From the NCBI GenBank assembly GCA_034359265.1, contig CP136890.1, forward strand, positions 78,393,501 through 78,457,500: DNA of 64,000 bases. Direction: 5' to 3'. Of the stretch, positions 1-14,490 are shown piece by piece (the first letter of the stretch is position 1; each line of letters begins with the position of its first letter). Origin of the DNA: Canna indica (Eukaryota; Streptophyta; Magnoliopsida; Zingiberales; Cannaceae). The notes below the pieces were generated by a model. The model made no database searches and was not told where the DNA came from. It saw nothing but the letters and a program-made list of their open reading frames with translations. The position numbers and the translations under genes are program-made.

Positions 1-1833
1 TACCCGCGATGTGTATGTCACGACCCATTTGATCCTCCCACCTCTGGGAGATAATGTCGATGAAGGGTTTATACTTGGTCTCCGAAATCAACACCCTCTT
101 GATTTCTTCTTGTGCTTGATGGATGTAGTAGTAGAGATGACCCATTTGAGGCGTCTTTTCCATCTCCACCTGTTGTAGAACCTTGTACAATGGTTCTACG
201 GCGACGACTATCTCCGCAACGCGATCCCAAAATCGCGATTTGAGGACGTTCTTCTCGGTTTGCTTTCCATCATTAGTTCCGACATATCTTGATGTAGACC
301 ATTCCTCACTTGTAAACATTGATCGAAGGCCCGCCTTACGTTGTTGGAACGACCTTAATGCGATATAATTGGTTGCAAAACGAGTCGCTCCCGGTCGAAG
401 AATTTCACCTAAAATATAAAATTATTATTAGTAATTATCACCTAAACTAATAAATAAATAAATTATTTTAAAAAAATACCTTATGTAAATTTTCTCACAA
501 GAGCGTGTACCCATGTGTGGTTGTATATGAAGCGCGTAATTTGTTGCCCTTTTTTTACCGTCGTATTCACCATCGATATATCACCGATATCTTTCATCAT
601 TAGGTCTACACAATGCGCTGCACATGGAGTCCAATATATGTGAGAATAATCCAGTTCAATTATCTCACCAGCCCTTTTGAAATTAGCTCCGTTGTCGGTT
701 ATAATTTGAACAAAGTTCTCGGGTCCATTCTCCTTGATCACCTCCTTCATCAGCTTCGAGATGTAGAGAGAACTATGGACTTCATCGGATGCGTTCACCG
801 ACTTGTGATAGATAACCCTCCTGTTGCAATAGATGAGGAAGTTGATGATGCTCATTCGGGTTGGACCGGTCCAACTATCGCACATCAAAGTGCATCCGTA
901 ATCCCCCTATTGCTGCTTGATTCTGTCGATCCATTGATTTATTTCCTTGACCTCTTCTTCAAGGAAAGGTCCTGAAATTTCATACGGAGTTGGAGGGGTA
1001 ATACCTGGGCCTACCTTTTGGATGGTAGACACCATAGTTCGGTAGTACGGGTTGTTGGCTGCATTTGCGGGAATCCGACTGAAGTGGAACCATTTGGAGA
1101 TGGCTTTTCCTAACTCCCACTTCTTCGACTTGCCGTACATATCGTCTATGCGTTGTTGCTTTGCCGATGAAGGAGGAAATGCCCTGGGATCAAGATCAGA
1201 AATATCAACATTAGTTTTCCTACCACTTGCTTCGACGTTTGTGAAGAATCCACGAAGGCCTCCTCTGCTGCTTCCTCTGCTCTGAGTTTGAGGTGCTCTC
1301 ATGCTAGAACTCCGACCAATATAAGGACCGGAGGGAATTAGACCGCTTCGGTCCATTGCTCCGGCAGCCGAAGTTGAGCAGACGCTGCTTATCCCACCGC
1401 TGCCACTGCTGCCGCCATATTCGAATTGAGATCCGGGATAATACATCTGTTCTCGTTCGAATTCAGCATGCTCCAATGAAGCTCGGATGCCGGCTTCAAG
1501 TTCCGGATCCTCGTCGTTATCGCCACCTCGAGCCTCATAATGGCCACCGTTGACATCTTGGGTAGCTCGTCGGTCGAACTCGGCTTGTTGAGCTGCAGTC
1601 TTAAGACGCTGCTCCTTCTTGTTGTTGAGTTGCGCTTTGAACATCTTCCGGACTTTGGGCGGTACTTTGGCGCAATTGACGACGTCGGGATATCCTCCGG
1701 CCAAGTGTTGCTTCAATCGAGTGATGCCTCCACCACGTGAAATCATATTACAGTGGTGGCATTGCCAGTGATGAGCCTTCTCCAACCGAGTACCGTGCTG
1801 CCATGCGGGGTCGGCTTGAAATTTCGGCGCCAT
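1..1833 (-). pseudogene. hAT transposase (BED zinc finger, DUF659), partial, two in-frame stops
   Basis: The transposase would cut and paste the element in the nucleus. The start is the ATG at 1833, followed at once by a BED-type finger (CHHC about residues 25-28 and a GGITRLKQHLAGG stretch). A low-complexity linker follows, then a DUF659 segment with the motifs CDSWTGP, ITDNGANF and TPCAAHCVDL. Exon 1 spans 1833-480, an intron with GT and AG ends covers 479-409, and exon 2 (408 to the window start) continues the family sequence RPGATRFATNY and the region leading to the dimerisation domain. Two stops break an otherwise open frame: a TAG about 308 residues in (near 907) and a TAA as the last full codon of exon 1. 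The frame is otherwise kept, so inactivation looks recent. The C-terminal hAT dimerisation region lies outside the window. Confidence 0.82.
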
Positions 1834-1924
1834 TTCGATAGAATTTCGACGTAGAAATTAATAAAGAGAGAGATTGAGAGAAATTGAGAGTTTAGATGGG
1901 TAGAGGGGTGAGTGAGGATGAAAG

Positions 1925-2116
1925 AAGTGTTTTGGGGGCTTTATATAGCCCCCAAAACAACCCAAATCTGCCCCAAACGGCTATAGAGCCGTTTGGGGTC
2001 ACTATTGATCATATCGGGCGGTATACCGCCCGGTATGCATATAATACCGCCCGGTTTGGGCGGTATATATCAAATACCGCCCGGTATATACCGTTTCGGG
2101 CGGTTTTTTAAACCTT
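1925..2116. repeat. Subterminal GC-rich repeats of the hAT element
   Basis: Short repeats of the form ATACCGCCCGGTAT and GGGCGGTAT occur several times in both orientations between about 2010 and 2105, preceded by a CCCCAAACGG...CCGTTTGGGG inverted pair (about 1970-1998). Clustered short palindromes just inside the ends are where hAT transposases bind, so these are probably transposase-binding sites. The function is inferred from position and repetition only. Confidence 0.55.
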
Positions 2117-3572
2117 ATATAGCATACAATTCCTATCCATATTGGCAATTGGAATCAAAGTGGCATCACTTTTTCAAAAAAAAAGAAGTGGCATCAATTG
2201 TCGTAAAATTATTGCCTAAAATCAACGCCTTTTAAACTGTAACATAAGAAGAAAACAAAGATAATTGTATATTTCCTAATTCCACTTGTTGACCGTAAAC
2301 CAAATATCCACACTAGACGGGGGATGAATAGTGTGTACACTAAAAACACTAAGTTCAATTTCGATTTTTCTCAAGTTGTCCTAAGTAATCAATTTTTGCT
2401 ACTTTGAGTTAATACTTCCAAGATGCAAATACAAATGAGTAATAATCAATATCAAGCAAGAGTAAAATGATAAGCAATGCTAACAAATGGTTTAGCCACA
2501 TCGCCTACTCCATTACCTTGGCTGCTAACCAAGGATTTCTAACCCAAGCTCTTTATTACTTGAATTTTTCCTAAAGAATACAAAGAGGACTTATCCCTCA
2601 ACCCTAGAGGATGTCTCAACTACTATTCTAAAGCAAAAAAACCTAGGTGCAACATTACACCTTACTTAAAAACTTGGAATGAGAACTAAATAACAATGGA
2701 AAATACAAGTAAAGGAGCTATAAATTAAAACAAACTCAAGCAAACTCCTCCAAGTTGCCTCCTAGTACTCCAAGGCCTCGAGATGATGTAGAGATTCGGT
2801 TTTGAAGGCTTGAAATGGAGTTTTGAAGGCTTTGAGAATGAGAAGTTAGGGTTTGGACTTTAAATGACTCTTTGAAGCTCTCAAGGATCATATACATGCT
2901 CAATGAACAGTTGGGAAGATAAACAACACAAAACCAGGAGCTTTTATAGAGTTTAGAGTGGTATGCTCAATAATTATTTCTTTGCAAATTCTTTTCTAAT
3001 GCCCATGGGGATACAAATATATTGTCTACAATTTTTTACCCAATTACAATAGGAATCAAAGTAAACGAAACATCAAATTATAGGAAGTCACTTTAATTGT
3101 CCTAAAATTATGGCATAAATCAAGACCTTATCAAACCTTAACATAATTAGAGAATAACGTTAATTATTCTTAATTTGAGTTGTCGATTGCATTATAATAG
3201 TTATAAACTTATAGTCGTAGATCAAAGCTGAAACATCTGTTGCAATTATATTTTTGTTGATTGCATTAAACACTGTAGCAATTCTCTCATTTTGGTTTGT
3301 CATTTTCACAAAACAAACAAGTTTCGAGCCTGTTTTCATTTTTGCAAAAACTGAAAATGAAAATGGGCTGAAAGCAGCTCTGTTTTCAAAATTCAAACAG
3401 GGAATACATCAGATATTTTCTTGTGTATTCTGTTGTTTTTTTTTTAAGGATTTCCTTTAGGATTTTGCTATATTTATGTAGAAGTTGTATAGAATTAGGA
3501 ATTGTGGTCGCCAATGAAAATACTTCAGCTAGCTTTCTTCGGTCACATTATTCAGGAATAAGCTATTTCTAG
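2117..3572. other. Non-coding AT-rich stretch with a degenerate direct repeat
   Basis: I see no gene here. A segment of about 130 bp at 2140-2277 is repeated imperfectly in direct orientation at 3050-3172; both contain GGAATCAAAGT, then ATTGTC.TAAAATTAT and CTGTAACATAA/CCTTAACATAA-like runs. The 770 bp between them include a GGGGGATGAATAGTG stretch resembling non-coding retrotransposon sequence. This may be an old insertion flanked by duplicated sequence, or a decayed LTR pair. The last 300 bp before 3573 could be an intron of the Smr-domain gene. Confidence 0.35.
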
Positions 3573-3859
3573 AGATGCAGAGCTCCAGTCCACCTCTCAA
3601 TTACCCGATTAACCTATATGGTTTCCGTGTGGCTGAGGCTATCAATTACCTTAATCATGAGCTGAGCATCCTGCAAAGCAAGGCAAGATCCTCTGGGCAG
3701 AAATTGTATGCCCTTATATTCGTAGGAAATGGTAAGGATACCATGGTGGACCACTCTTCTGCGAGTCTAGTTAGCATGGCAGTGGAGATGTATTTGTTGG
3801 AAAAGGGTTTCTACTTCACCAAGCCTGAGCTGGACCTGCTCCGTGTTGTGATACACTGA
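3573..3859 (+). pseudogene. Smr-domain protein, C-terminal exon only (CID7/DUF1771-Smr type)
   Basis: The translated exon matches the C-terminal Smr domain of plant DUF1771-Smr proteins: a helix segment with AINYLNHELSILQSKARSSGQ, then LIFVGNG, MAVEMYLLEKG and the closing LLRVVIH before a TGA. A good splice acceptor (CTATTTCTAG) precedes it at 3572, and the end coincides with the family's normal C-terminus. No upstream exon (DUF1771, PAM2) can be found between the window start and this exon, so it is a fragment or has a very long intron. Two hallmark histidines are absent: the LDxHGL-like motif reads INLYGF, and GxGxH reads GNGKD. Even if expressed it is unlikely to be a nuclease. Identity is fairly sure; whether it is a working gene is not. 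Confidence 0.6.
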
Positions 3860-4379
3860 AAACTTGTGGATGCAGATGCAAGGTGAAGGAAAAAGTTAGT
3901 GTATTTGTATGTATGTGAGATAGAGAAGAGAGATTGATATAGTATATGTTTTGTAGGTACAAAATTGTAACTGTCTAATGGTGGCTTTCTTTGCCACATT
4001 TTGTAATATTCTTGAGTTTTGTTTCAATAGGTTGCAATGGCCACATTTTCCGTCTCCTTTGGTTGTTTTATTCTTTGTTGAACTAGGCAGTTCTTTTGAA
4101 TTGTATGGATTTCTGGCAGTCATTTTCACACTTCTGTGTATATTCACCCATTAAGCTGGTATCATTCTTTTCATCATTTAATTTTATCATTTTTATTTGG
4201 GCTGACAAGTTTGCGGTGCATATGCCCGAGCAAGGTTGTCATCGTGGTAAATTTCATCTTACCATGTTTGTCACTGCATTAGTCTTCATTAGTCGAATGA
4301 CGGGGTTGGAGCACCAGGTATGGAGGTTGTTATCTGTTTGAGGTAGTGCACCATTTGTTGCCGAAGAGATGTCAATTTA

Positions 4380-5640
4380 GTTTCCAACGTAGCTTATCTA
4401 TCTGATGATGTAGTCAAAGTGGATGGACCGGTGGTGGAGTTGGAGGCAAACGGTGCTGTGCCGTGCGACTAAACAGCACTTGTGCATGGGCTATTGTGCC
4501 TATGTCGTAAACAAAGTTGAGGTCGACCCCCGCCACTTGCATCCATGTGTTAGCATCGAGATGATGTTGTGATGGATCTTCACCGTGCTAGTTCATTAGC
4601 TCGGTATATGTGGATTTCAAAATAAATTTAGTAAAATTAGTTACCTAGTTAAACCAGAAAAGAAAATATTGAAAGAATATTTAATTAAATATTTGTTTAC
4701 CTGTATGATTTTTGACCTCCCACTAATGAATTGCCCTTGGCGAGGGCCATACTAGTATCGATGTATGGCCTCAGAAACACTAAGAGGGTTAGCGTCCCCT
4801 AGAATAAAACAAATATTAGTTTACCCTAAGAGGGTCAACGTCCCCTAGAATAAAATAAATATTAGTTTTTCTATAATAATAATAAATGATAAAAATTATC
4901 AAATTATTTATCAGACGACGCTCGTGGTTAGTGAATGAGATGGAATTGTCGGTATGTTGGGCGAGGGATCCCTTGATTGGCGTTATCCAAATTTAGTACA
5001 TCGTTCGAGAGGCACCTTGCCACTTTTCCGACGTCCAAATGTCGACCAACGAATCCCATATCTACCGCGACATCCATGTGGGACCATGACCCTTCAAAAG
5101 GGCCATGGGGTGTCCCACAGTCCCCTCCCACCGCTGCCCTCGCCTCCTCCCATACCCGATGGAGAATATCCTTGAATTTTTTTTTATTATAAGCTTCTCA
5201 AGTATCCTCCACCTGGGCCTAAATGCTTGTGTCTCAAGTGTATCAGGCCTACAAAAAAAGAAGTTATATAATACAATCATTTTATATATTAATATAATTA
5301 AAGAAAAAATTGAATAAATTGCGTACCTCAAACTCGGCCCATAATAATTCACGGTATTGCTCCAGCACGTGGGTCCACGAATACCACGACCTCTGAAAGA
5401 ATCTCTTTATAATAGCAGTGATGCTGTGGGCAATGTCGTCTTGCTCAAACTTACAACTTAAGTAGAACAACATAAGTAACAATTAATTAATTAACCATCA
5501 TAATAAATAAAATTTGATATTTTACTTTAGACCATTCAACGATATCTGTTGATGTAGGTTTGTGGATGAGGTTATCGGTGCCCCTCTATTAGGCCCACGA
5601 GGCCTATGACGGCCTCGAGCCTCGGGGGAAGTGATATCGC
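4380..5640 (-). pseudogene. TnpA-like (Transposase_24) remnant of CACTA D
   Basis: Recognised by nucleotide similarity to the better kept copies. The 4470-4550 stretch parallels the exon coding for the glycine- and aspartate-rich GFADSGHAR segment. The region near 5440 parallels the exon beginning FEQEE (TGCTCAAAC on the plus strand), and 5575-5625 parallels the N-terminal exon (GGCCCACGAGGCC). Exons are separated by AT-rich intron-like sequence as in copy E. Many stops and indels prevent a continuous translation. Boundaries are approximate. Confidence 0.5.
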
Positions 5641-6019
5641 GGATGATATCCTAACGCTCGAGACATCTGCATGTAATGTTAATAAGTGATGACAAATATA
5701 ACAAAAAGAATTAATAATATAAATTAAGAAAAGAATTTTACATCAATAATCATCGATATCATCCGAATAAAATTGATTGATTGATTCTCTTCACTCGTCT
5801 CATAATCTTCAAAATTGTTCTCCTCGTCCTCGTTCTCTACATCATTTGGTTCAGCATCAATACTTTCTTCATGGAGACCTTGTGCAACTACCAAATTTTA
5901 TTCTTCAATTGTTTGACCCAGAGCTTCAACTGCAGGTAGATCGTCCTCCTGATAAAAATCACATTGTACAAATCTTGTAGTATCATTCTCCTATGTTATT
6001 GGATCAATCATTAGTCATG

Positions 6020-7230
6020 ACTTAGTCTTACACACCGCCCGCCATTTCGATCTATCTCTTCATCTGCCTGGATATTATGCGCAGTATACTTGTTGTGCTT
6101 GTGATGCTAAAACAAAAGGCTCATTCGACGCTAACTTAGATGTGAAATTAACGTCTATCGACTTATACTTTGGATGAATTTAACTCCCTTGTGATGATGT
6201 GTCAAATCAGTGACATCTGAATATCACAATTTTTTGCACCCAAAATATTGAAGCTTAAGTACTTCCTCAAAGATACAGTAAAAATCACAATCACAATCAA
6301 CCCAGGTTGAGCCTTTCATACAAACACTAGCATTCATTGTCTTCTTTGTGGTCGAGTATTCCCTTGTTATAGCATAAAACTAGTCGTGACGGTCTACATG
6401 CTAACTCGAATAATTTGTTTTATATTTCTTGAATATGTTCATTCAACCAAGTTCTGTACTAATTCAGAAATTTTGTGTTACGCTTTTGTTCTAATTGTTC
6501 TTCGAACATATTCAGTGTATTTGTACGAATCTCCATACATATAATTGTGCTAGATGGTACTCCTCTTCATTTAAATATCTTGATGGACGTGAGCCCAAAC
6601 CATACCTAAGAAAATAAAATATTAGTAGACAATATGCGGCATTGACATTTCCCTATCATCATTTCACGGAAGACGAGTCAACCTTGTGTGCACATTGGAC
6701 TCGAAATAGAAAGAACAAAAGGTTGATATCTCCTGAATAATATATGCTTCACTTATTGAACCTTCCACAACTATTGTATTTTTTTACTTTCCTTTTAAAC
6801 CTCTGCATATACCTCTCGAATAAATACATCCACCGATAGTGAACTTGGCCACCAACTATTGCCTTGTATGCTAAGTGAATCAATAGATGCTCCATCAAGT
6901 CCAAAAATTCACGTGAAAATATTTGCTATAATTTGCAAAGAATTTCTACGATATTTTTCTCTAGCTTTCTTATATCTTCGATACATAGGACATTGGCAAA
7001 GATATCTCTCAAGAACAGGCTAAGCTCGGTTAAGGGACCTCAAATTTTGCCTGGTAAATATCGTGGAAAGTTATAGGGTAGTCTCTACAAGAACACATGA
7101 CAATCATGATTTTTCATGCTTGATATTTTACCTTCGTTTACATTGACGCATCAAACTAAATTAGATGTATAGTCATCTGGTAATTTGAGATTTTTTATCC
7201 ATTGACAAACATTTTTTTGATGTTGCTTAA
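6020..7230 (-). pseudogene. TNP2-type CACTA transposase remnant (DUF4218 and DUF4216 regions)
   Basis: Read leftward from 7230, the translation follows the DUF4218 block of plant TNP2 transposases: KNHDCHV, then LRDIF, EDIRKLEKNIVEILCKL and VHYRWMYLFERYMQRFKRKV. At 6440-6040 come fragments of DUF4216, matching the better preserved segment in copy B at 52246-53190. The N-terminal half, including Transpos_assoc and the catalytic Transposase_21 region, is missing, and the DUF4218 block lies directly against the element's right terminal repeats. That points to a large internal deletion. Several stops and frameshifts rule out function. Confidence 0.65.
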
Positions 7231-7408
7231 TGAGAGCGTCTTGGTTCCGTAACATAGATCATTTCAGACAGCCCACGGTCGTCGTGCCGTCGCAACTATT
7301 TCGACGATGCGACGACCAATCTCAACGGTCGCAAAATTATCGCATCTACGACCACTGCATTTGTCATTGCAGAAGAGCCGTCATAAATTATAATATTTCT
7401 AGTAGTTG

Positions 7409-8912
7409 TTTAAGCGAAGGCTCCACCTGGAGCTGCAAGAAAATAGAGAGTGGAGGAGATAAATTATCAAGTTCAAGGGTTGACATTTTTTACCTCCGAA
7501 GACAAGCTTGCACTCATCCAATCCCTCAAGGGACAAGTACGTGTTACGAGCGAGCACAAGAATGCGAGCTACGAGAGGCTGAGGGCAGTTGGGAGGTGGG
7601 GTCAATTGGGGAGAAGCCACAAACGAGCGACAAGCTGTGGGCAGAGCGAAAGGTGAGGGTATTAGGTTGAAGCCTTAGGTAGACAACAAGCTTCAAGTGA
7701 TGACCGCACATGCGATGGGCTGAAGCTGACAAATGGGAATGATACAGCAGGTTTAAGGTTGAATTTTATTTTTTAAGAAAATTATATATTGATTTAATGG
7801 GGCAACTAATGATGAGATATTTGTTAACAAAAAATATATATTTGTTAACAAAAATTATATATTGAACTAACGGTAAAATTAATATACATATGATAATAGG
7901 ATAGAATTAATATGAATTCCAAATATAAATGACTAAAACAAAATGATGAGATGGATTTATTAATTTACCAATAATTTGAGATATATATTCTTAAATTTAT
8001 CCTTTTATTTGTGAATGGATAAAAATGAGGAGCTCAATGCTTTAGTAGCGAATACAAATCTTTTCGTCTTCAAACAAACCAAATAAAGAATTGAAGGGTG
8101 ATATGGAATTTATAAAAAAAAAAAGATAATCACTGCTTTGTAGGATCTGCTACTTAGATCAAAGCAAATTGGACGCAGATTATTCTATTTTCTCCTTTAC
8201 TAGCCAATAGTCAACCAACATGTCAACAATATAGCGAGTTGCGTGTGTCTTAGGATACAACAGATCCAACATATAGTTGTGTAGGGACAATTATAATGTC
8301 GATTTCTTATGATCTTAATCCGCTTAGCTGACTTCACCTTCAGATTTCAACTACCATTTCACATCATATTGGAACCATTCATTTGCCACCGCTCAATGAA
8401 TCCCAGCCGTCGATTTAGGATGTGATCAGTCTTAACTTGCTTTCTTTTTCATTCAATTTGAGCAAAAGTCATATATAGAAGTCTTTTATGTTTTTTTCTT
8501 TTCACCCTTCTTTTTATTTCTGGTAAATAAATAAAAGAAAATATTTTATATTTATTTCCCTCAATTATTTTCTCTTTTTGTCTCTTCCTCCTAAAGACAT
8601 TTTTATCGTCACAATTTCTGTTTATTTAGCTTTAGAATGCAAATGATTTTATCAACATCATTACGAAGGCTAAATATTATTATTAATCATCATTATGTAT
8701 TAATTTTAAAGTCAAAATATTTAAAATTATATATATAATTAAGTTCTATTAAGGGAATTCATTAAATTTTCTTCTATAATTTAATATTACATGATATTTT
8801 TAGTAATTTTATAGGAACTCGAGGAAGACGAGCACCGCTGCAATTCTCATCCAGAAGAAGACGAAGACCAGAAGGCGGTAGAGGCAGGGGGGTTAGCGAG
8901 CGACCAAGCGCG
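7409..8912. other. Intergenic, upstream of the dioxygenase gene
   Basis: No gene is recognised. 7430-7740 is of mixed composition with short open stretches on both strands that match nothing I know. 7745-8780 is strongly AT-rich. The last 130 bp become GC-rich toward the start codon at 8913, as expected for a 5' UTR. A weak TATA-like ATTTTATAG lies near 8806, too uncertain to list on its own. Confidence 0.4.
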
Positions 8913-12593
<3,681 letters not shown>

Positions 12594-13212
12594 TTTAAAC
12601 AGAAAATAGCATAGAACGTCTCCCACTTCTATACTTGGTGGTCCTTTGGCAGTAGATTGAAGTTAAACTCAAGGAGGGTGGTTGTCTTATACTTCTGCTG
12701 TTGTCATAATAAATAATCCATCTCTTTAACTTGGAGATCATCTGATCAAGTTCTTCGAACTTGCTATCTGTAACAACAAATAATGGTTTATAGACTACAA
12801 AACTCTCTGCCATTTCAGCATTTAGATTCAACTTATACATGGTGTGAACTGTGAACATTTAGTCCTGTGAAAGAGGTGCTAATTAATGTTGATTATACTG
12901 ATTATATAGTCAAATTTGTATACCCAAGTTCATCCCAAGTTATTTTTCCAGGCTGAAGTATTTTGTTAATTGAGGCTCATAGTACTTAAATGTTTACTGT
13001 TCAATTTGGCAGCTGCAAAGATGAAATCAAAGCTAACAGATATCTGAATTTTCAGGCAATCCTTTTCATTACATTTCATTTAGGGTTCTAGATAACTTTC
13101 ATCACATTGAAGACTAAAAAAAGCCCTCTTTGCAAGAGAGACAGCTACTAGACAAAATGTACAAAGAACGAGCATTCCTTCATCTTCATCTGGTTTGTAG
13201 GAATTGTTAATT
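12594..13212. other. Intergenic between convergent genes (3' UTRs)
   Basis: This is the 619-bp tail-to-tail space between the dioxygenase stop and the COX6B stop. It has no coding potential I can support and presumably holds both 3' UTRs. No clear single polyadenylation signal can be picked out of the AT-rich sequence. Confidence 0.5.
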
Positions 13213-14050
13213 TCAAATAGGACCCGGAAATGTTCCTAGCTCCAGCTGCTCGTTCCATTTCACAACCTGCACTTAAGTAAAATAAGACAATAATGATTAA
13301 TACAAATATTATTTTGTTATTATTCCAACTATTGGAAAAAAACGAGTATTTAATATATATGTATAATCAAAATTCGGTAATAATAATAATATTTAAAATA
13401 TGTTAAGCTGTCATAAAATTAAGATACTCTATAGAATTTACTAACAAAATTGTGGCGAAATTGCCCTAAACTACAGTACAGACGTACAGTGCTATTTGTT
13501 ATTAATTAAAGGGTTTATCTAACTTGTAACCTTAGGGCGCAAATTAAGGATTAATTTTATCGGTTAAAAGAAATAAATGATGTTTATCGTTAGAAAAATC
13601 CTTCATTAAATAGATGGAATTAAGGTAGATAAATGGCGGCTACTTGAGCTCACCCATTCAGTTGGGCAAAGAGAACGGTAGTATCGCTGGAACTTCTCGC
13701 ACTCCGGCGCATCATCTCCTCTCGCCTTCCTGCACCTGATCACAGCAGTCAAAAGGTCGCACAGTTGGCGCGCGTGCATATATGTATATGTATGCGTTGA
13801 TCGTATCGATTCACTTGTGGTATTCGAGGTAGCGAACGTAGCAGTGCCGTGTTTGGTTGGTGCAGGGAAAGCGGAAGTCATTCGGCGCCGTCCCGACCTT
13901 GAGTACGTCCACCTCCAGCTCTGGCGACGGCGGCGCGTCGGCGATGGAGTCGAGCTCGCGAGCCGGCCGTGGGGCTTGCTCTCCGCGAGCCACTTTTTCG
14001 ACGTCTCTCGACCTCATCTTGTCGTGGGGATCAACCACTGTGTCCGCCAT
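13213..14050 (-). CDS. COX6B: Cytochrome c oxidase subunit 6b, 3 exons, 123 aa
   Basis: Nuclear-encoded subunit of mitochondrial complex IV, facing the intermembrane space. Exons in coding order: 14050-13815, 13735-13654 and 13266-13213, with GT-AG introns and a frame of 124 codons. The core shows DFRFPCTNQTRHC, a CX9C pair (CYVRYLEYHKC) and a CX10C pair (CEKFQRYYRSLC). These four cysteines form the twin disulphides of the CHCH fold imported by the Mia40 route. The protein ends CPTEW...KWNEQLELGTFPGPI, the family's normal C-terminus; the last 17 residues come from the small third exon. The first 54 residues or so are a charged, proline-containing extension before the conserved core, so this is longer than the shortest plant forms (about 80 aa) and shorter than the long Arabidopsis form. 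All key residues are present. It lies head-to-tail behind the CBP60 gene on the same strand, 440 bp apart. Confidence 0.94.
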
Positions 14051-14151
14051 GCCAGCTTCTATCTAAAAGACGATCAAAGACCAAACTGCTGCTTAATTCT
14101 CTTCCTGCTTACTTCTTGTTCTTCTTCTTTCTCTTTGCCGCTGTCCATGTG

Positions 14152-14158
14152 TATTTAT
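14152..14158 (-). promoter_or_regulatory. Probable TATA box of COX6B
   Basis: ATAAATA on the minus strand, about 100 bp upstream of the COX6B ATG, followed downstream by a CT/GA-rich leader. The spacing suits a plant TATA box with a short 5' UTR. Position-based inference. Confidence 0.4.
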
Positions 14159-14490
14159 GGGCGCGCGAGAGAGAGAGAACACTTGGCAAAGTAGCATGGA
14201 TTTGTTTGATGGAACTCGTGACAGATGTAAACATGCTGCTGAGGGCATAATTAACTTGGTTTTGGGGAAAAGTGGAGTTCTAGATATGCATATATTTTTA
14301 CTAGTTTTGGCTTTTTCACTTATTTTTTAATTACCCAAAAAAATTTCCCTTAAAATAAAATAATTTAATAATTTAATACAAATAGTTCATCATTCATAAA
14401 ATTTATACATATATACATCACAGACTTAATTCACATCAAAGCTTATACACCCTAATTAATCTTTCAGCTGCTACATTTACTAATATATAT

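Larger units (their letters stand above)
1..2116 (-). mobile_element. hAT-superfamily DNA transposon, right part (5' end of element)
   Basis: The transposase (separate entry) reads leftward and runs off the window start, so only the promoter end and most of the gene are present. The outer end is set near 2116, where a repeat-rich GC segment closes with a TTTTTTAAACCTT terminus (AAGGTTTAAAAAA read inward), a form common at plant hAT ends. The other terminal repeat is outside the window, so no target-site duplication can be confirmed and the outer limit is approximate. The superfamily call rests on the BED finger and DUF659 domains. Confidence 0.7.
4380..7408 (-). mobile_element. CACTA element D, degenerate, left end not found
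   Basis: The right end is placed at 7408, where a ...TTTCTAGTAGTTG terminus (CAACTACTAGAAA read inward) resembles the CACTACTAGAA ends of the other copies. Just inside it (about 7250-7385) are GACGGC/CGACG-rich subterminal repeats. The interior carries remnants of the same two genes as copies A, B, C and E, both leftward. The left terminal repeat could not be located; 4380 is only the edge of recognisable similarity. This is the most decayed of the five copies. Confidence 0.6.

Noticed and set aside
5062..5352. Minus-strand open frame of 96 codons near the CACTA D TnpA region
   Set aside because: Only parts follow the TnpA exon order; the rest is intron-like AT-rich sequence.
7230..7670. Rightward 146-codon frame crossing the right end of CACTA D
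   Set aside because: It spans the element's terminal repeats and flanking DNA with no family match; a chance frame.
13817..14250. Rightward open frames of 69-125 codons over the COX6B first exon
   Set aside because: They are antisense shadows of the GC-rich COX6B exon and match no family.
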